A stretch of 64,000 nucleotides of DNA from Xylaria sp. FL1777 (taxonomy: Eukaryota; Ascomycota; Sordariomycetes; Xylariales; Xylariaceae). This document shows, piece by piece, positions 24,271-38,391 of the stretch; position 1 is the stretch's first letter; the number at the start of each line of letters is the position of its first letter. The notes beneath the pieces were generated by a model. That model had not been told where the DNA came from and made no database searches. It saw only the letters and a program-made list of their open reading frames with translations. A program made the position numbers and the translations under genes. The stretch is taken from contig MU400659.1 of the NCBI GenBank assembly GCA_022578965.1, forward strand, positions 1 through 64,000, given 5' to 3'.

Positions 24271-27200
24271 ATATATTAATATAGCTATTATAATTAATCA
24301 ATAATTATTTAACTAGTATTTTAAAACTAAAAGAACTAGAAAAAACAAAAAAAAAAATACTTAAAAGAATATTAAATAAAGATTTAAGTAAATTAGTAAA
24401 GTTTAAAAATAATAATTTTAAGATATATTTAAAGTTAAATATTATAATTATAAAAAAAAAAAACATTTTTAAAAATAATACTAATTTAAGAAAAAGAACA
24501 AAAAGAAAAGCTATAAAAAAGAAAAGATTTTTTAACCTAAAAAAAAAATACAAGTTATAAAAGTTTAAAATAATAAAAAATAACAAAGCAATTTAAAAAA
24601 TATGTTTTTAAAGCAAAAATATAAAATTGCTATTTTAAGTTAAAACAAAAGTACTATATTAAATAAATCGAAATGCTTTATTTATATAAGTTAAAATAAA
24701 TAAGCATGCAAATATTATTTAAAAGCTTTATAATTATTAAAACAAATTATAAAAAAATATATTTGCTATATAAATAATTAAAGTTATTTAATATATAACT
24801 TAAAAAAATAGTTTAACTAAAAGTAGCAAATAACAAAAAGTAGTAAGTTAATATAATTAGCAGATTTATAAAACTATAAAAATTTTAAACTATTAAAGCT
24901 TAAAATATAGCTTAAAAAAAGTTATGTTTAAAAAAATAAAACTATAATTATAAATAGTATAATTATTAAACTAATTATAAATTATTAAAACATTTAGTTG
25001 CTAAATAAATCTAAAAAAACAAAACTTATAAAACTTTAAAGCAAAAACAAATAAAATTAAAAGCTATAAAAAATATTATAAAAAAAGAACTAATAAAAAT
25101 AAACGAAGTATTTTTATAGCTTAAACTGCTTTAAATATAATAAAATAAAGAAATATTAATAGTTAGCACAAAAATTAATACGTTTTAAAAACTAAAGCTA
25201 GCAATTTAACTAATTGCTAAAAGTTATTACTATAATAAAACTATAATAAAAAACAATAATAATATTTTACGTTTAAAAAATTTAAAACATAATAAAGTAT
25301 TATAAAATTGTTATATAGTATATTATTATTACTAATATTTATTTAATAAACTAAAAAATAATTAGTTTTTTAAACAAATTATAAAAATAAGAATATAAAA
25401 CTTTTATAAATTAAAGTAGTTAGTTATAACTATAGTTTATTATAAGAATTTACGAAAATTTGCAACATTTAAAAAAGATTTTAATTGTATTTACAATATT
25501 ATTTTAAAAAAATATAAAAATAACTGCTATAAATATTATTAGCTAATTAAAGTATAATTATACTAAAAAATAATTACTAAAAATAAAAAAGCTTAAAAAC
25601 TATAATTTAAAGCTTAACTAAAAGCAAAAATAAAATAAAGCGTAATAATATCTAAAATATAAAATAAAATAAGCACTTAAACATTTTACAAAAAAAAATT
25701 AAAAAACAAAATAAGCATTTATTAAAAAAGCAGTAAATAGCTAAAAAAACTAAAGCTTTACGTAAAGTTTAATACAATAACTAGTAAAACTAATTTAAAG
25801 TTAAACTTATATATTAAAAAAGAAAATATAATACTTTAATTAATTTAAAAGTATAAGTTAACATAATTTTATTTAAAGTAATAAAACAAAATAAAATTCT
25901 TTAAAAATATAAGCAAAAATTTTAAAAAATTAAAAGATTTAATAAAAGCATTTTTAGCTATAATAACAGTTGTATACTTAAAAAAACTAAACTTTTTAAT
26001 ATATTTATATAAAAATATAAAAAATAAATTATATTAAATATTGCTAATATATTTAATTATAATATTATTTTAGGAATATTATAGCTAAAAACTAGTAACT
26101 TTTTAATTTAATAAAAAGCAAAAACTATTAATTAAAAAAGTAAAAAATAAAGCAAGAAAATTAGAAAATTCGCAAAAAAAATCCTAAATAAAATACTAAA
26201 AGTATATTATAAATTTTACAAACTATTTAAAAAAAAAAAAAAAAAAGAACTTTTTAAACATAGCTTATAAAACTATTATATTTTTATTAGAAAAAAATAT
26301 TAACTAAAGCTTTATTAAGTATACTACATAAGCTTAAACAAAACAAACGTTTTATAAAAATATATTTAAAAAAACCTAGCAAAAGGATTTTTAAGAAAAT
26401 TTTAGTTATTTATTAAATACTTTACGGTATTAATACTTAAAATAAAAGATAAAAAACAACTAATTAATAAAAAAAGAAAACTAGTATAATAAGTAATAAT
26501 TAATTACTAATTATTAAACGTAATTATTATTGCAAATAAATATTTCTTTATTTTGTTAGTAATTATAAAAAAAAATATTAGCTAAATAGAATAGTTTATA
26601 ATAGTTAATATTTTAAATAAATATTATGCTATTAGAATAGCTAAAAAAAAAGAATAAAAAACTACTAAATAAACAGTATATAGATTATATAAATATATAG
26701 TTATGCTATAAGAACTATAAAACATACTAGCTAGCTTTTAATATATAATAATAATAATTTTATGGAAGTTTTTAAACAAGTTTATATTTATTTATTTAGA
26801 TAATATTTTAATTTATTTTAAAACATTAAAAAAACATAAAAAACATGTAATTTAAGTATTAAAAACATTTAAACAAGCAAAATTATAACTTAACACAAAA
26901 AAGTATATATAGTATACATAAAAAATCGACTTTTTAGAATTTATAATTATTTTAAAACAAATATAAATTTAATAATTAAAAATTAACATAATATAAAACT
27001 AAAAAATACTTAATTTAGCTACTATTATAAATATATAATAAGCATTAAGATTTTTAAATTATGTTTAAATATTAATTTAAAACTTTAAGAAAATGGCATT
27101 TTATTTTATAAAGTATACAAAAAAAAAATATAAAAAAAAATCCTTTTTAATTTTAAAAAAAGCCTAAAAAGCTTTTAAAGAACTAAAACTAAAAGTTATT

Positions 27201-29165
27201 TTTAATTTTGTAGTTAAACTATTTAATTTACAAAAAAAGAAAAAGCTAAAAATAAATGCTTTAAATAGTATAATTGCAGAAGTTTTAAAATAACTAAAAA
27301 ACAATAAAAAATAGCACTTAGTAGCTTATTATTTTAAAGCATTATAAAACGTAGCATTATAATACTTTATATATAATAAAGAACTACTTGCAATTATTAT
27401 AGCATTTAAAAAATAAGAACCGTTTTTTATAAAAACTATAAAGCTAATTAAGATTTATTTAGATTATTAAAACTTAACAAAATTTATAACTATATAAGAA
27501 ATTATTAAATAACATAAAAATTAGATGGTTTTTTTTTTAAGTTTAATTTTAAAATATGTTATATTAAAAGAAAAAAAAACATTTAAGCAAACATATTTAA
27601 TTAACAAAGTTAAAAGGAATTTAAAGTTTTAAAAAGAAACATTTAAGTGCTATATTTTTAAGAAAATAAAAGCTTAAAAATTAAAGTTATACTTAAGAAC
27701 TTTATAAATATATAGCTATAATAAGCTTATAACTTAAAAAAGTTAGCATAACTATAAAAATATAAAAAATTAAAAAAAAACAAGCTAATATATAAACATA
27801 AGGTTTATTTACTAAAACTTTTATAAAATAAGTTTATTAAAAAATTTTACGAATACTTATTATATAAATATTAAAAAGCAATAAAAATAGTTTAACGATT
27901 ATAGAAAAAGTATAATTTTTTAAAACTATAAAACATAATTAAATTTATTGTAAAAAAGTATAATATTTGCAATAAAGCTAAAATAACTTAATATAAGCTT
28001 TATAAACTACTATAACTTATATAAATATTTAAATAAGCATAGCATACTATTGCTTAAGATTTTATTATAGCACTATTTTTATTAACTGATTTAGTTATAA
28101 AAGTATAATATAATGAAATATAAGTTATTATTAATAGATTTATTAAATATGCTTACTTTTTATTATTTAAAGAAAATATAATAGCTAAATAACTTATATA
28201 TGCTTTTATATGCTAATATTTAAATAAGCATAAGCTACTAAAAAAAATTGTTTTAAACTAAAATAAATTGTTTACTTTTAAGTTTAAAACTAGCTTTTTT
28301 AAACTTATTAATGTTAAACTAAAGTTTTTAATTGCTTACTATTTATAAATAAATAAACAAACAAAAAAATTAAACTAAATACTAAAATAATATTTATAAA
28401 GTTATATTAACTATTAATAAAACAATTAAATAAAACTATTATTAATAGCATAGATTTTATATAATATATTAATAAACAAAAATATAAACATATTTTTATA
28501 TAAAGCTGTTTATAAATAGCAAGCAATTATTAAAAAACAAAAAAAAACATTAATAAAAGCATTTGTTATTTTAATTATAATACCTTAAGCAAAAACTATT
28601 GCAACAAAAATTAAAATGCTATAAGCTAAACTATAATTATGCTTTTAATTTTTATAATAATAAATATTAGTATACTATAACAAAAAACGAACTAAAAAAC
28701 TAACTTTTAAAAAAGGAAACAAGGTTTATTTGCTATAATAAAAACAAAATATAAACATTAATATTTCTTAAATTAAAACAAAACAACTAAGCAATAAATT
28801 AGAATTTAAAAAATTTAGCTTTTTTAAAATTAAAGAAGTTATTTTATTTATTAATTATAAACTGTTATTACTAAAAAATATAGAAATTTATTTTATTTTT
28901 TATATTTTTTTACTAAAACTAGCATTTATTAAAATATTTATTAAAATATAACTAGAAATAAAAATAAATTAAAACGTTTATAAAGTTAAAAGTATACTAA
29001 ATTTTTGTTAAAACAACAGTAACTTAGAATATTTTATTAAATAAAAAAAATATTTATATACTAATAATATTTAAAAACTTAAAAAATATTTAGAAACTAC
29101 TAAAGTAGTTATAAATTAGTTTTACTGCTAATATTTTAACTGCTTAAAACTAAAAAAGAAAAGTT
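24271..29165 (+). pseudogene. Remainder of the E2 gag-pol remnant (after E3)
   Basis: Continues E2 from gag through the zinc knuckle, RT, RNase H, integrase and chromodomain. RT box at 26793-26804 is Tyr-Leu-Asp-Asn. A reverse-strand open frame of 93 codons at 24305-24586 is only the mirror of A-rich gag codons and is not a gene. Confidence 0.88.
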
Positions 29166-29192
29166 AACTTTAAAAAAAATGCTTAGAAAATT

Positions 29193-29636
29193 TTAATTAA
29201 ACTTAAATAAAGTAGCTTATGTTGCTTTAGCTTGCTTTTTTTGTTATTTTTGCTTTTTTGCTAGCGCTTTTTGTTTTTTTTTAATGCGCTTTATTTTGTT
29301 TAGTTTATTTAAGGATTAAAGCTTTTACTAAACTATTTTAATACTTTTTGCTTTTAAAAAACGTTTTTGTATGTAAAGCTAAGCTAACTTGCTTAAAACA
29401 AAATTAAAGCTATTTTAAGCTTGTTTTAATTTTTTTTAAACTAAAAGTAACTATTGTTTTGTTTGCTTTTTTTTTTTTTTAAAATAACAATATTTAAAAA
29501 TTATATTGTTGATTAAATTAATTAGAACTTTTAATTTATTATAAAAGCAACTAGTGCGTATGCATTTAAAACAACAAAACATATTATTTGTTATTTTATA
29601 CGTTAGTAACTAATTAAAGCAGCAAAAGTAAAGCAT
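29193..29636 (-). pseudogene. Antisense zinc-cluster frame in E2 (444 bp)
   Basis: Antisense frame of the family, ATG at 29636, stop at 29193-29195. Cluster positions read Tyr (TAC), Cys, Tyr (TAT), Cys, Cys, Tyr (TAT). Each change is TGC/TGT to TAC/TAT, a G-to-A change. Length matches E3, E4 and E5 exactly. Confidence 0.58.
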
Positions 29637-29808
29637 AACTTTATAGCTAGTAAAATTAATAAAAAAAGCAAAAATAAGTTTTTGCTTTGTTTTAAATAAG
29701 CGGTTAGTTTTTTTAATGCGTTTTAATATTATAACATACAGAAAAAAAAGAAAAAAAGAATATTTACGGAAAATTATTAAGACAACAATTTTGGAAAAAG
29801 GGAAATAA

Positions 29809-30302
29809 TGTTATAAAATTAGCATAAAAGTAGCTTTTAAAGCAGCTTAATGCTTTTATATATACTTTGCACCTTTTTTTTTGCTAGCTAAAGCTAAGGT
29901 TATATAATAACTTATTTAGTTTACTAGGCTTACAGTAATTTAAGGCTTATTAGGCTTATAGTGATTTAAAGTTTATTAAGCTTATAGTAATTTAGTGTTT
30001 ACTAAATTTGCAGTAATTTAAAAAGAATTACTATTTTTTTTACTTTTCTTTTGTTTATATAATTATGTACTTTTTATATTTAGTTATTTACTTAGTTTTA
30101 GTTTTTTAGCTATTAATTTTTTATAACTGCTAAGCATTAATATATTTATTACTTTTAAATTTTTAAGACTTTTATTAATGCATAGTAGTAAAAGTACCTC
30201 GAAAACCTCTTTAATGAACTACTATTAAAGATTTTATTGTTACTTGTAAATTAAGACCTTAAGGGCAAACCCGTTATATTAATGTATAATAGGTTTGTTA
30301 TA
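29809..30302 (+). repeat. 3' LTR of E2
   Basis: 494 bp, starts TGTTATAAAATTAGCATAAA, ends GGTTTGTTATA. A GGAAAAAGGGAAATAA purine tract precedes it. Duplication ATATT follows at 30303-30307. Confidence 0.95.
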
Positions 30303-31233
30303 ATATTATACTTAGTTATTTTTTGTTTGCATTAAGTTTTTTAATATGTATAACATTTAATATATTTTACCCGATTTTATTATATTTGCATTATATTTAA
30401 TTATACCTTTAATTTTAAATTATTTGCTTTGTAAAATTGTGCAACAATTTAGTAAAGCAGCTAATAAGCAAATAATATTAACTTAATTAAGTATAAACTT
30501 AGTTAAACTTAAAGAAATTTTCTAAGTTTTATAAATACGCTAATTTATATTTACTTATATACTTGTATACTTTAACGTATTAAATCTTAGTACTACTTTA
30601 TATATTTATATTTTATATTTTATGTTATTTTTTAGCTTGCGTTATTTACTACTATTAGCTTTAATAGCAAGCTAAAACAGTAAATAAAACAATTTACTAA
30701 GCAAATATTTTAACGATTTATTTTTAGATTCGTAAATAAATACTTTGTTAAACTATAAAAGTTTTAAAACTAAGTTTATTATTAAAAGTTTAACACTAAA
30801 ACTTGCTAAAATAAGCAAGAAACTAGTTAACTTACTAAATTAGCCGCTTAAACTTTCTAAAATAAACAAAAAACTAGCTAACTTATTAAATTAACCGCTA
30901 ATGTTGCATATATTTTACGGTTTATAATTATTACGTTTTATGCTTACTTTTAAACTAGTTTGTTTTAAAAGAAAAACTTAGAACTTATAAACTATAAGTG
31001 CTTTTCTGCTAAAAAAAACAGCTATAGCTAATATTAATACTAATGCTTTCTTTTTTAATTAAAAAAAAAATCTATTGTTAACCTTAAAGCAAATAAGCAA
31101 TAATAAAAAAACATAGTAATACTTAATAAATAAGTTAGCTAATTAAAATTAAAGAATAGCTTAAATTGTTTAAAACTAAAAAAAGCTAAACAAGAATGTT
31201 TGTTATAAGCTAAATCTTTTAAAAACTAATAAA
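30303..31233 (+). other. Leader of element B, second part
   Basis: Continuation of B after E2, before the gag-like frame. No domain recognised. It contains the 51-bp tandem duplication at 30800-30901. Confidence 0.6.
30800..30901 (+). repeat. 51-bp tandem duplication in element B
   Basis: Two adjacent units (30800-30850 and 30851-30901), each running from AACTT(G/T)CTAAAATAA to TTAACCGCTAA or its RIP variant. Differences are almost all C/T or G/A. 51 bp is 17 codons, so a frame would be kept if this part is translated. Confidence 0.8.
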
Positions 31234-33060
31234 ATGTTTACTAAAGATCTAAATACTTTAAGTAAGCAAGTTAATTATTTTTAAAAAATAATAAACTAAG
31301 TTATTAAAGGTAATAATTAAATAGAAAATATGCTAAAAGAACTTTTAAACTATATATTTTGCATTTATAATAGTTTAGCATTGTTTTTATTAAAAATACT
31401 AGTGCTACGTTAGCTAGTGCTAAAATAACTGGTTTTATTTTAGCTATTTTTGCTATTATTTTATATAAATATACTTAGTTTTAAATTATAATTGCTTTAA
31501 AAAAACAAGGCAGCTTTATTTTTAATATTTATAATAATTGCGCTTGTTAAATTAGCAAACAATTTTTATTAAGAATTACTACAGAAGTTATTATACTTAG
31601 TAACTTTTAGTTTAATAAACATTAATTGTTTTTTTGCTTTTTAGTTTAACTTTAATACTAATATAGTACTACGCTTATTAATTAAAACTACTTAATTAGC
31701 AGCTTTTTTAGTAGCATTTTTTGCTTAAACGGTAGCTTTTATACTTTTTGTACTGTTTACTGCAAATATTGCAGCTAATATAACAATAATAACTGCATTA
31801 CTTATAATAACTAACTTTACTTTTGTTTTTAACATAAAAGTTATTACTTTTATACTTGTATAATTAACTATATATAAAGTAGTACTTAAAAGCAATAGTT
31901 TTAACTAAAATAAACTGTTTAAGTTTTTTACTATATATTAGTAGTTTAAAAAAGCAAAAGGTTATACTTTTAATAGTTATAAAAAGAAAGCTAAAAAACG
32001 TATAAACATAAATGTTAACTTAAATCTAAATAATTTCTTAAATAACAACAATAGTAATAATAAGGGCAATAAACGACTTTTTTGCAAAAACAAAGTTAAT
32101 TTGCTTAGTTAAAGCAATTATATTAACTAAAGTGCTATCTTTAAGAAAAAATTAAACAGATTTACTATTAGTAAATTAAATAAGCTAAAACGTTTTAATA
32201 TTAGCTATTTTAATTTTAATTAAAATAATTTTAAAAATGTTAACATAGTTATAAATAGTAATAAACTAATTTTTATTAATATTTATTGCTTTATAAATCG
32301 TATTTTTTTGTTCTTTAAGAACTTAAGTACTTATAACTTTAACAAAAAGCAAATATTAAAAATGTTTTAAATCTTATTAAAAAGAACTGCAGTAATATAA
32401 TAAAATAATAAGTTAATATTAGCTATATATATAAGCTATTATATTAAAGAATTAAATAAAATACTTAACGAACTTATAATTTAATTTGTAATGCTTGCTT
32501 TTAAAGTAATTTAACAATTTAATAGTATTAAGCTTACTTTAAAAAATATAGCTTAAAAAAATATAGCAATAATAACCTTTATTTAAAAAAAGCTATAATA
32601 TGCTAAAGCAATAAAAACCTTAACTAAAAACAATAGTAATTAATAAAGCATAATAGTTTTTATTTAAACTTATATAAATATAAACATTAAGCAATACTTT
32701 TATGTTTTTAAAAAAGAAAAATTATTAGCTAAATATATAACTAAGGTTACTAAAGCAAAGCTAATCTTTATTACAGCAGTAAAAAAGATGTTTTTTTATG
32801 TATATAAAAAAAAAAAGCAATATATATAACATTAATTACTTTTGCTTAAAAGTTATAATTGCAAGTTTTATAAAAACAAATATAAATATAAGTTAGAAAA
32901 TAAAGATAAGTTTAGCAAAAATAGTAAAAATAATAATAACAAGCTTTTATAAAAAAAAAAAAACATAAACGTAAATATAGTTGCAAGCATTATTAAAATA
33001 AATATAATAAGCACAAAAAGAATTGCAACTAAGCTTATTTTATAAACTTTAATTTTAAGT
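31234..33060 (+). pseudogene. gag-like remnant of element B
   Basis: Frame 1 can be followed from an ATG at 31234. The first 45 or so codons (Met-Phe-Thr-Lys-Asp-Leu, with regularly spaced Leu/Ile and charged residues) look like a coiled coil. A low-complexity middle follows, then a short Cys-containing stretch around 32854-32890 (Tyr-Asn-Cys-Lys-Phe-Tyr) that may be a decayed zinc knuckle, although the CCHC spacing is not clean. The frame differs from pol (frame 3), which suggests two reading frames in B, unlike the single frame of the E family. Identified as gag mainly from position. Confidence 0.55.
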
Positions 33061-33899
33061 TTATTTTTTCCAAGTTTAAAAACTTAACTTTTTTTTTTTT
33101 AAAAAGCTTAAATAGCGCAGCTTTTATAGTAATAAACTATAGTAATACATGCAAATACTATAAAAAAACTTTTAACTTATTACATAATAAAAACTAATAT
33201 ACTTATAAATATACTAATTGCTTATATAAACAAATTATATTTTAGTTGCTTGCTAATTTAATAACGCATATATATAAACGTTATTATACTTTGTTTAATT
33301 TTTGTAATTAGCTGTTTTGCTACTTAAAAACTTGCAGTATAAACAAATTATAAGCAAACTTAGCTTTATATTAGCTAAAAATAAGCGTTTTTGCAAAAAT
33401 TAAAAGCACTAAATTTAAAGCTAAGCTAATTATACTTTATATACGCTAAGCACTTTTAGTTATTAATACTTTAAACAATTTATTAAAATATTTTAGTGTT
33501 AAATACTTATATTTTAAAGTAAATATATACGTTAAACTTAATAGTAAAAAAGTTTAAGTATGCTTAAACATAGATGCATTATAAAGTATTATTACGTGCA
33601 AGCTTTTTAATACCTATAAACATATAATTAAACATTAAAAAAGTTAACAAGCAAGAAAAATTAAAAGCATTAATAAAAGCTGCTTTTACTACATATTAAA
33701 AGCTAAGTTTAAACTTTACTTGTTAAAACATAATAATTATGGATTTTTTAAGCTTTTGTAAATTAAAAAAAAAGCTTAAATAATTAAAAAAAACATAACA
33801 CTTTGTTTTTTGCTAAGCATTAAATGTTTAAATCTACAAAGTGCAATTATTAATTATAAAAAAGCAAAAGTAATTATAGCTAATATAAACAACTTTAAA

Positions 33900-36800
33900 A
33901 TTCTATTTTAGGTATACTTATATGTGTACTTATATATATAAAGAGTTATTTTAGCTTGCAAAGTATTTTTTAAACTTAATACTATAGTATAAGCTTTAAC
34001 TACATATAAATTTTTGCTTGCTAATTGTAATTTTATGTTCGAGCTATTTTATAAAAATAGTATAGCTGCACTTATTAAGTTTACTATTTTTAAAAGTATA
34101 GTTTTAGCTAATCTTTTGCCTTAAATTAAAACTATATTTAAAAGTACTTATATTAGCATTATTTAAAAGTAATTCTTTAGTAGTAAAACTAAAAAGAAAT
34201 CCTAAAAAACATATTTAAAAATAGTTATACTAGCTATAAGCATTATAGCTATAAATGCTTTATTTAGTATAATATTTAGAAATATTAGCGCTAAAACTAT
34301 TAATGTTATTAATACTAGCTTAAATATTACTAATAAAAGCATTTATATTTTTAATAACTTTAAGTTTTTTAATGCGTTTTATATAAATAAATTAATTAAT
34401 TTAACTTTTATGCTTAAACAAATTATTACTAATGCATATATTTCTAGCTATAACTTTAATTTTTATATTAATATAACTAATATTGCTAATATAATAAATA
34501 CGCTTAAATAAACTAGTGTTTTAATTATTAGCTTAATTACTAACGCAATATATAACATAATTAAAAAATTAGCTAACTAGCTATTAAAGAAAATAAACAA
34601 TGCAATAAACTTAAACGCGCTAAAACCTAAGATTTGCAAAATTATTTTTACTTTAGAAATTAAAAAACCTAACAAAAAAAACAAAATTATATTGCTAGCT
34701 AGCTACTTTATTTATATTAATAGAAATATAATAGCAAAGAAAATCCTATAACTAATTAATAAAATTCTTAAAATTTAGCAAAACTAAAGTATTATTAATA
34801 TTTCTAAAAATAAACTTATAAAAATACCTTTAGTAAACAATTAGCAAAAAACTAAGTTAAACAATTAACTTTATTTTTTAAGCATTCGTAATAAAAAAGC
34901 TATTAATTTTATTTTTAATTAGCTTTATATATAAAGTTAAATAAAATAAGTTAACAAATTTACTTTATTTGCGCACTTTACTTTTGTAGTTTAAACGCAA
35001 AAAAAAAAAAAACCACACTTATAATTAGTAATTAACTTGTAAACTTTAAACAAAGTAGCTATTTTAAACAATTATTTTTTGCTTTTTTAATTTAAAGTTA
35101 TTTTATTAATTAAAAAAAAAAAGTATATAACTTATATAAACGTAACTTCTTTTTTTTATTAATTTAAAGTATATTTTAATTATTGCAACAAATTTACTAT
35201 TATTAGCCTAAAAAGTTTTAAACGGTTTATAGTTATACTTATAAGATTTTGCAATACATTTACGTATATATAACAGTTTATAAATTGCTTACTTAAAAAG
35301 TTTAAGCATTTTTGTTACGCTTTTATTAATAATATTATAATTTACTTTAATATTAAAAAAAAATACCTTTTTTATTTACGCATTATCTTTAAGCTATTTT
35401 AAAGCAAAAAGATATTTTTTTTGCTAAAAAAGTCTTTTATAGCATACTTTTTTATTAAGCTTTTAAGCTTTTAAGTAAACATCTTTAGCATATTAACTAC
35501 TAAGCAAAAAGTTAAAGCAATACAAAACATTAAGTTCTTTTGTTAACTTAAAGCTTTTAAATAATACTTAAGTATTATAAATTTTTTACGTTTATTAATT
35601 TTGTTTTATATAAAGATTTTAAAACTATTACAAAAACGCAAAACTATATTACTTAATAAAAAACGTAAGTTTAAAAAGTTCAAAATAAATAACTTTAGTA
35701 AACATTAAGTATATTGCTGCTTAACTTTTTTTAAACTTACAAAAGCTAAAAAAGCGTTATTTTAAGCTATTTAAGATTTTATTTGTTTACATACTATATT
35801 ATATTATTATAACTTTAGTAAGTTATTATATATGCAAATAAATACATTTTTTAAGCAAAGCTTTAGTATTATGCTATATTATATAAAAAATAATTATATA
35901 TAGCAATTAAATATTTTTATTTTTAGTGCATAAATGTTTTCTGTTATATATTTAAGCAAATATATTTTAATTTTTAAGTTATAATATAGTTTTTCTGAAA
36001 TAAAAGTAAGTTGTATTATATAAGCATGCAAACGTTTGCATACAATAATTAAAGCATTAAAAAACTTTATAGTTATTTTTATTAACTATTTTGCTACTAA
36101 AAGCATTATTAACTAAACTAATTTAAATATTACGTTTATAAATTGCATTAATAAGCGCTTTATTAATGCTTTAATTTATTTTTTTTAATATAGTTTACAG
36201 GTATACTACTTGTTTAGCTATATTAATTATATACTAAATGTACTAAGTTGTTTTAAAAACATTAAAAACTTACTTAATGCAAAAAGCAACATATAAAAAA
36301 CTAATAAAAATTTTATGCTTAATAACATTTAATTAATATTAATAAAAGCTATTATAAGTAATAAAGTAAAATTAGAAATTATTACTAATTATAATAAAAA
36401 CTTAAAGTATTATAAAACTTTAGATGTAATATATGCAAATAGCAATAAAAACGCTGCAAATTTTTTGCGCTTAGGCTATTTTTTTGCAATTATAAATAAA
36501 CTGCTTTATAATATTAACAAAAAAAGCTATTATTGCTTTTATATTTCTAAAAATTAAGTTAGCAAGTTTTTTGCTATAGCTTATAATAATAAATACTATT
36601 TTAGTAAAAAGCATATAATATATAACCTTGAAAGTTTTTTTATTAAAAAGAAAACTTAAAAAATAAAAACATATTTGTAGCATTATAACAGTTATAAACT
36701 TTATGTAATAAGTTAAAATAAACTAAATAGCAATTATTAGTTAATTTAACTTAAAGATTTTCGACTTATAAAAACAGTTATAATAAACTTTATTATAAAT

Positions 36801-38000
36801 TTGCTTAATGTATTAGCAATAAAAACTTTATAGCAATTAAATAAGTATATATACTATAATGTACTAATACTTATAATATATGCTATATTTAAACGTATAT
36901 TATTAATTTTAGGTTATAAAATATATATAGCAAAAAATTAAGGTTTTACTTTTGCTAAAATGCTTTTATTATGTAATTAAAGCATACTAAGTAGTATTAT
37001 TTCTAATTATAACTATAAGTTTACTTTAAAGTTCTAAGTAAGTTTATAAAAAAAATATAGCATATAACTTTTAATAACTGCTATATATTATTTATAAAGT
37101 AATAATATATTTAAACGCAAAAATCAAACTATTAAAATTGCTATTTAGCATTACACTTTTGCTTACCTTAATTATAATTAAGTAAATATTTTTTTATTTT
37201 TGCAATAAAACTTTAATAGTGCATACTTAGATCTTATTAAGTTTTTATTACATAAATAATTATTTAAATTTAAACTTTTTAGTTTTAATAACATATTTAC
37301 TAGCAACAATAAGTTATATAGTATATTAAAAAACATTTGCTTTTTTTATAAACATTTGCGCAAAAATGCTAAGTTAGCTATAAACTTTACTACTGCAAAA
37401 GCTAAATATTATTATAATAATAAGCATAAGCTTATAAAGTTTAATATTAAAAACAAAGTTTATTTAAAGCTGCATAAAAAATATTATTTTTTTAGTAACT
37501 TGTTTAAAAAATACTTATAATAACGCGCTAAACTATATAAAGTAATAAAACAAATAAGTTAGCTAGCTTATTATATTAATTTATTAAAGACCTTTAGTAT
37601 ATACTTTATAATCTTTATTATATACTTTTTACTTAGCTAACAAAATAAAAACTTATTTTATTGAACTATATTTTTACCTAGTTTTATTTACAATAAGCAA
37701 AACTTTAATAAAAAAAGTAATTTGTTTAAAATTAAGACTATTTTAAAGCATTATGTTAATTAAACCAAGTTAGGTTTTAACTATTTAGTTAAATAAAAGG
37801 AATATACTTATAAAAACAACTAGTAAAAATCAAAATAGCAACTTTAATTAGCTAAAGACTTAGTTAAAAAATACTAAGCTTATATAAAAAAACAAGCTAA
37901 ATTAAAACTAAAAAATAAAAATAAAGCAAAAGCTATAAAGCTTATTGCTAGCAAGCAACCATATAAAAAGCCACAAAAAGTTATGCTTGCTTAATTAATT
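33900..38000 (+). pseudogene. pol remnant of element B with RT, RNase H, integrase and chromodomain
   Basis: Frame 3 reads through RIP-type stops. RT begins near 34970 with a His-Pro-Thr-Phe-Val-Val-like motif, and the catalytic box Phe-Ile-Asn-Asn (from Tyr/Phe-Ile-Asp-Asp) is at 35325-35336. RNase H covers about 35700-36250. The integrase zinc-binding part (Cys/His decayed) lies near 36480-36720 and its core ends near 37120. A GPY/F-like module and a clear chromodomain (Tyr-Leu-Val-Lys at about 37780) follow, ending near 38000. It is a chromovirus-type pol that would copy the element and insert it into chromatin. A 70-codon reverse frame at 36471-36683 is a mirror artefact. Confidence 0.9.
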
Positions 38001-38111
38001 AATTAATAAATAACTTAAATTAATTATAATTTCTAAAATAAAGATTAGTTTATATAAATAGCTAAATTAGCTTTGTTAAAGTTAATAACTTTTTTTTTGT
38101 GCTTTAGTACT

Positions 38112-38318
38112 TAATATAAGCTAAAAGAAGAACTTTATATTTATAGGGTTTAGCTATAGTAGTATTTTTACTTATAGCTATAGTAGCTTAGCTAAATAGC
38201 TATATAAGGCTTATGCTTAAAGCAATTATATAGTAATTACCTGTAAAGCCTTCTTTTTTTTAATTTATATTACACTTTTTATGCTTAATTGCTTTACTAC
38301 TTATAATAGACCTTACTA
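38112..38318 (+). repeat. 3' LTR of element B
   Basis: 207 bp, same length as 14202-14408; TTATT duplication follows at 38319-38323. Confidence 0.92.
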
Positions 38319-38391
38319 TTATTAAATTAAAGAGTTATTAGTTTTTAGTTATAATATTTTTAAAATAATATTATAATTAAATATATTAATA
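38319..38391 (-). mobile_element. Element A, fourth and last fragment
   Basis: About 70 bp of element A (reverse complement of about 7740-7815 of E1), resuming after B. It ends abruptly near 38391; the rest of A (the gag half and 5' LTR) is not found in the window. Confidence 0.75.

Larger units (their letters stand above)
14895..30302 (+). mobile_element. E2, complete Gypsy chromovirus copy, split by E3
   Basis: E2 has 494-bp LTRs at both ends and the duplication ATATT at 14890-14894 and 30303-30307. Its own length after removing E3 is about 7.7 kb. It inserted in the leader of B. The RT box at 26793-26804 reads Tyr-Leu-Asp-Asn, keeping one catalytic aspartate that the other copies have lost. 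The polypurine tract at about 29793-29808 retains G runs. Confidence 0.95.
14202..38318 (+). mobile_element. Element B, second Ty3/Gypsy chromovirus, carrying E2 and E3
   Basis: B is bounded by two 207-bp LTRs and TTATT duplications (14197-14201 and 38319-38323). After removing E2/E3 its own length is about 8.7 kb. It belongs to a different family from E1-E5: LTR and gag are unrelated by eye, and pol resembles another Gypsy lineage. Coding is on the + strand, gag-like frame 1 from about 31234 and pol frame 3 to about 38000. It is less decayed in meaning than E1-E5: domains can be read easily. No clear polypurine tract is visible before the 3' LTR. Confidence 0.93.

Noticed and set aside
24305..24586. 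93-codon reverse-strand frame; near-identical ones at 40725-41006 and, on + strand, 48888-49166
   Set aside because: All three are the same place in E2, E4 and E5, antisense to the gag/zinc-knuckle coding region. Phe/Leu/Ile-rich composition is just the complement of A-rich Lys/Asn codons.
36471..36683. 70-codon minus-strand frame in element B
   Set aside because: Lies antisense to the integrase zinc-binding region of B, which is clearly the coding strand.
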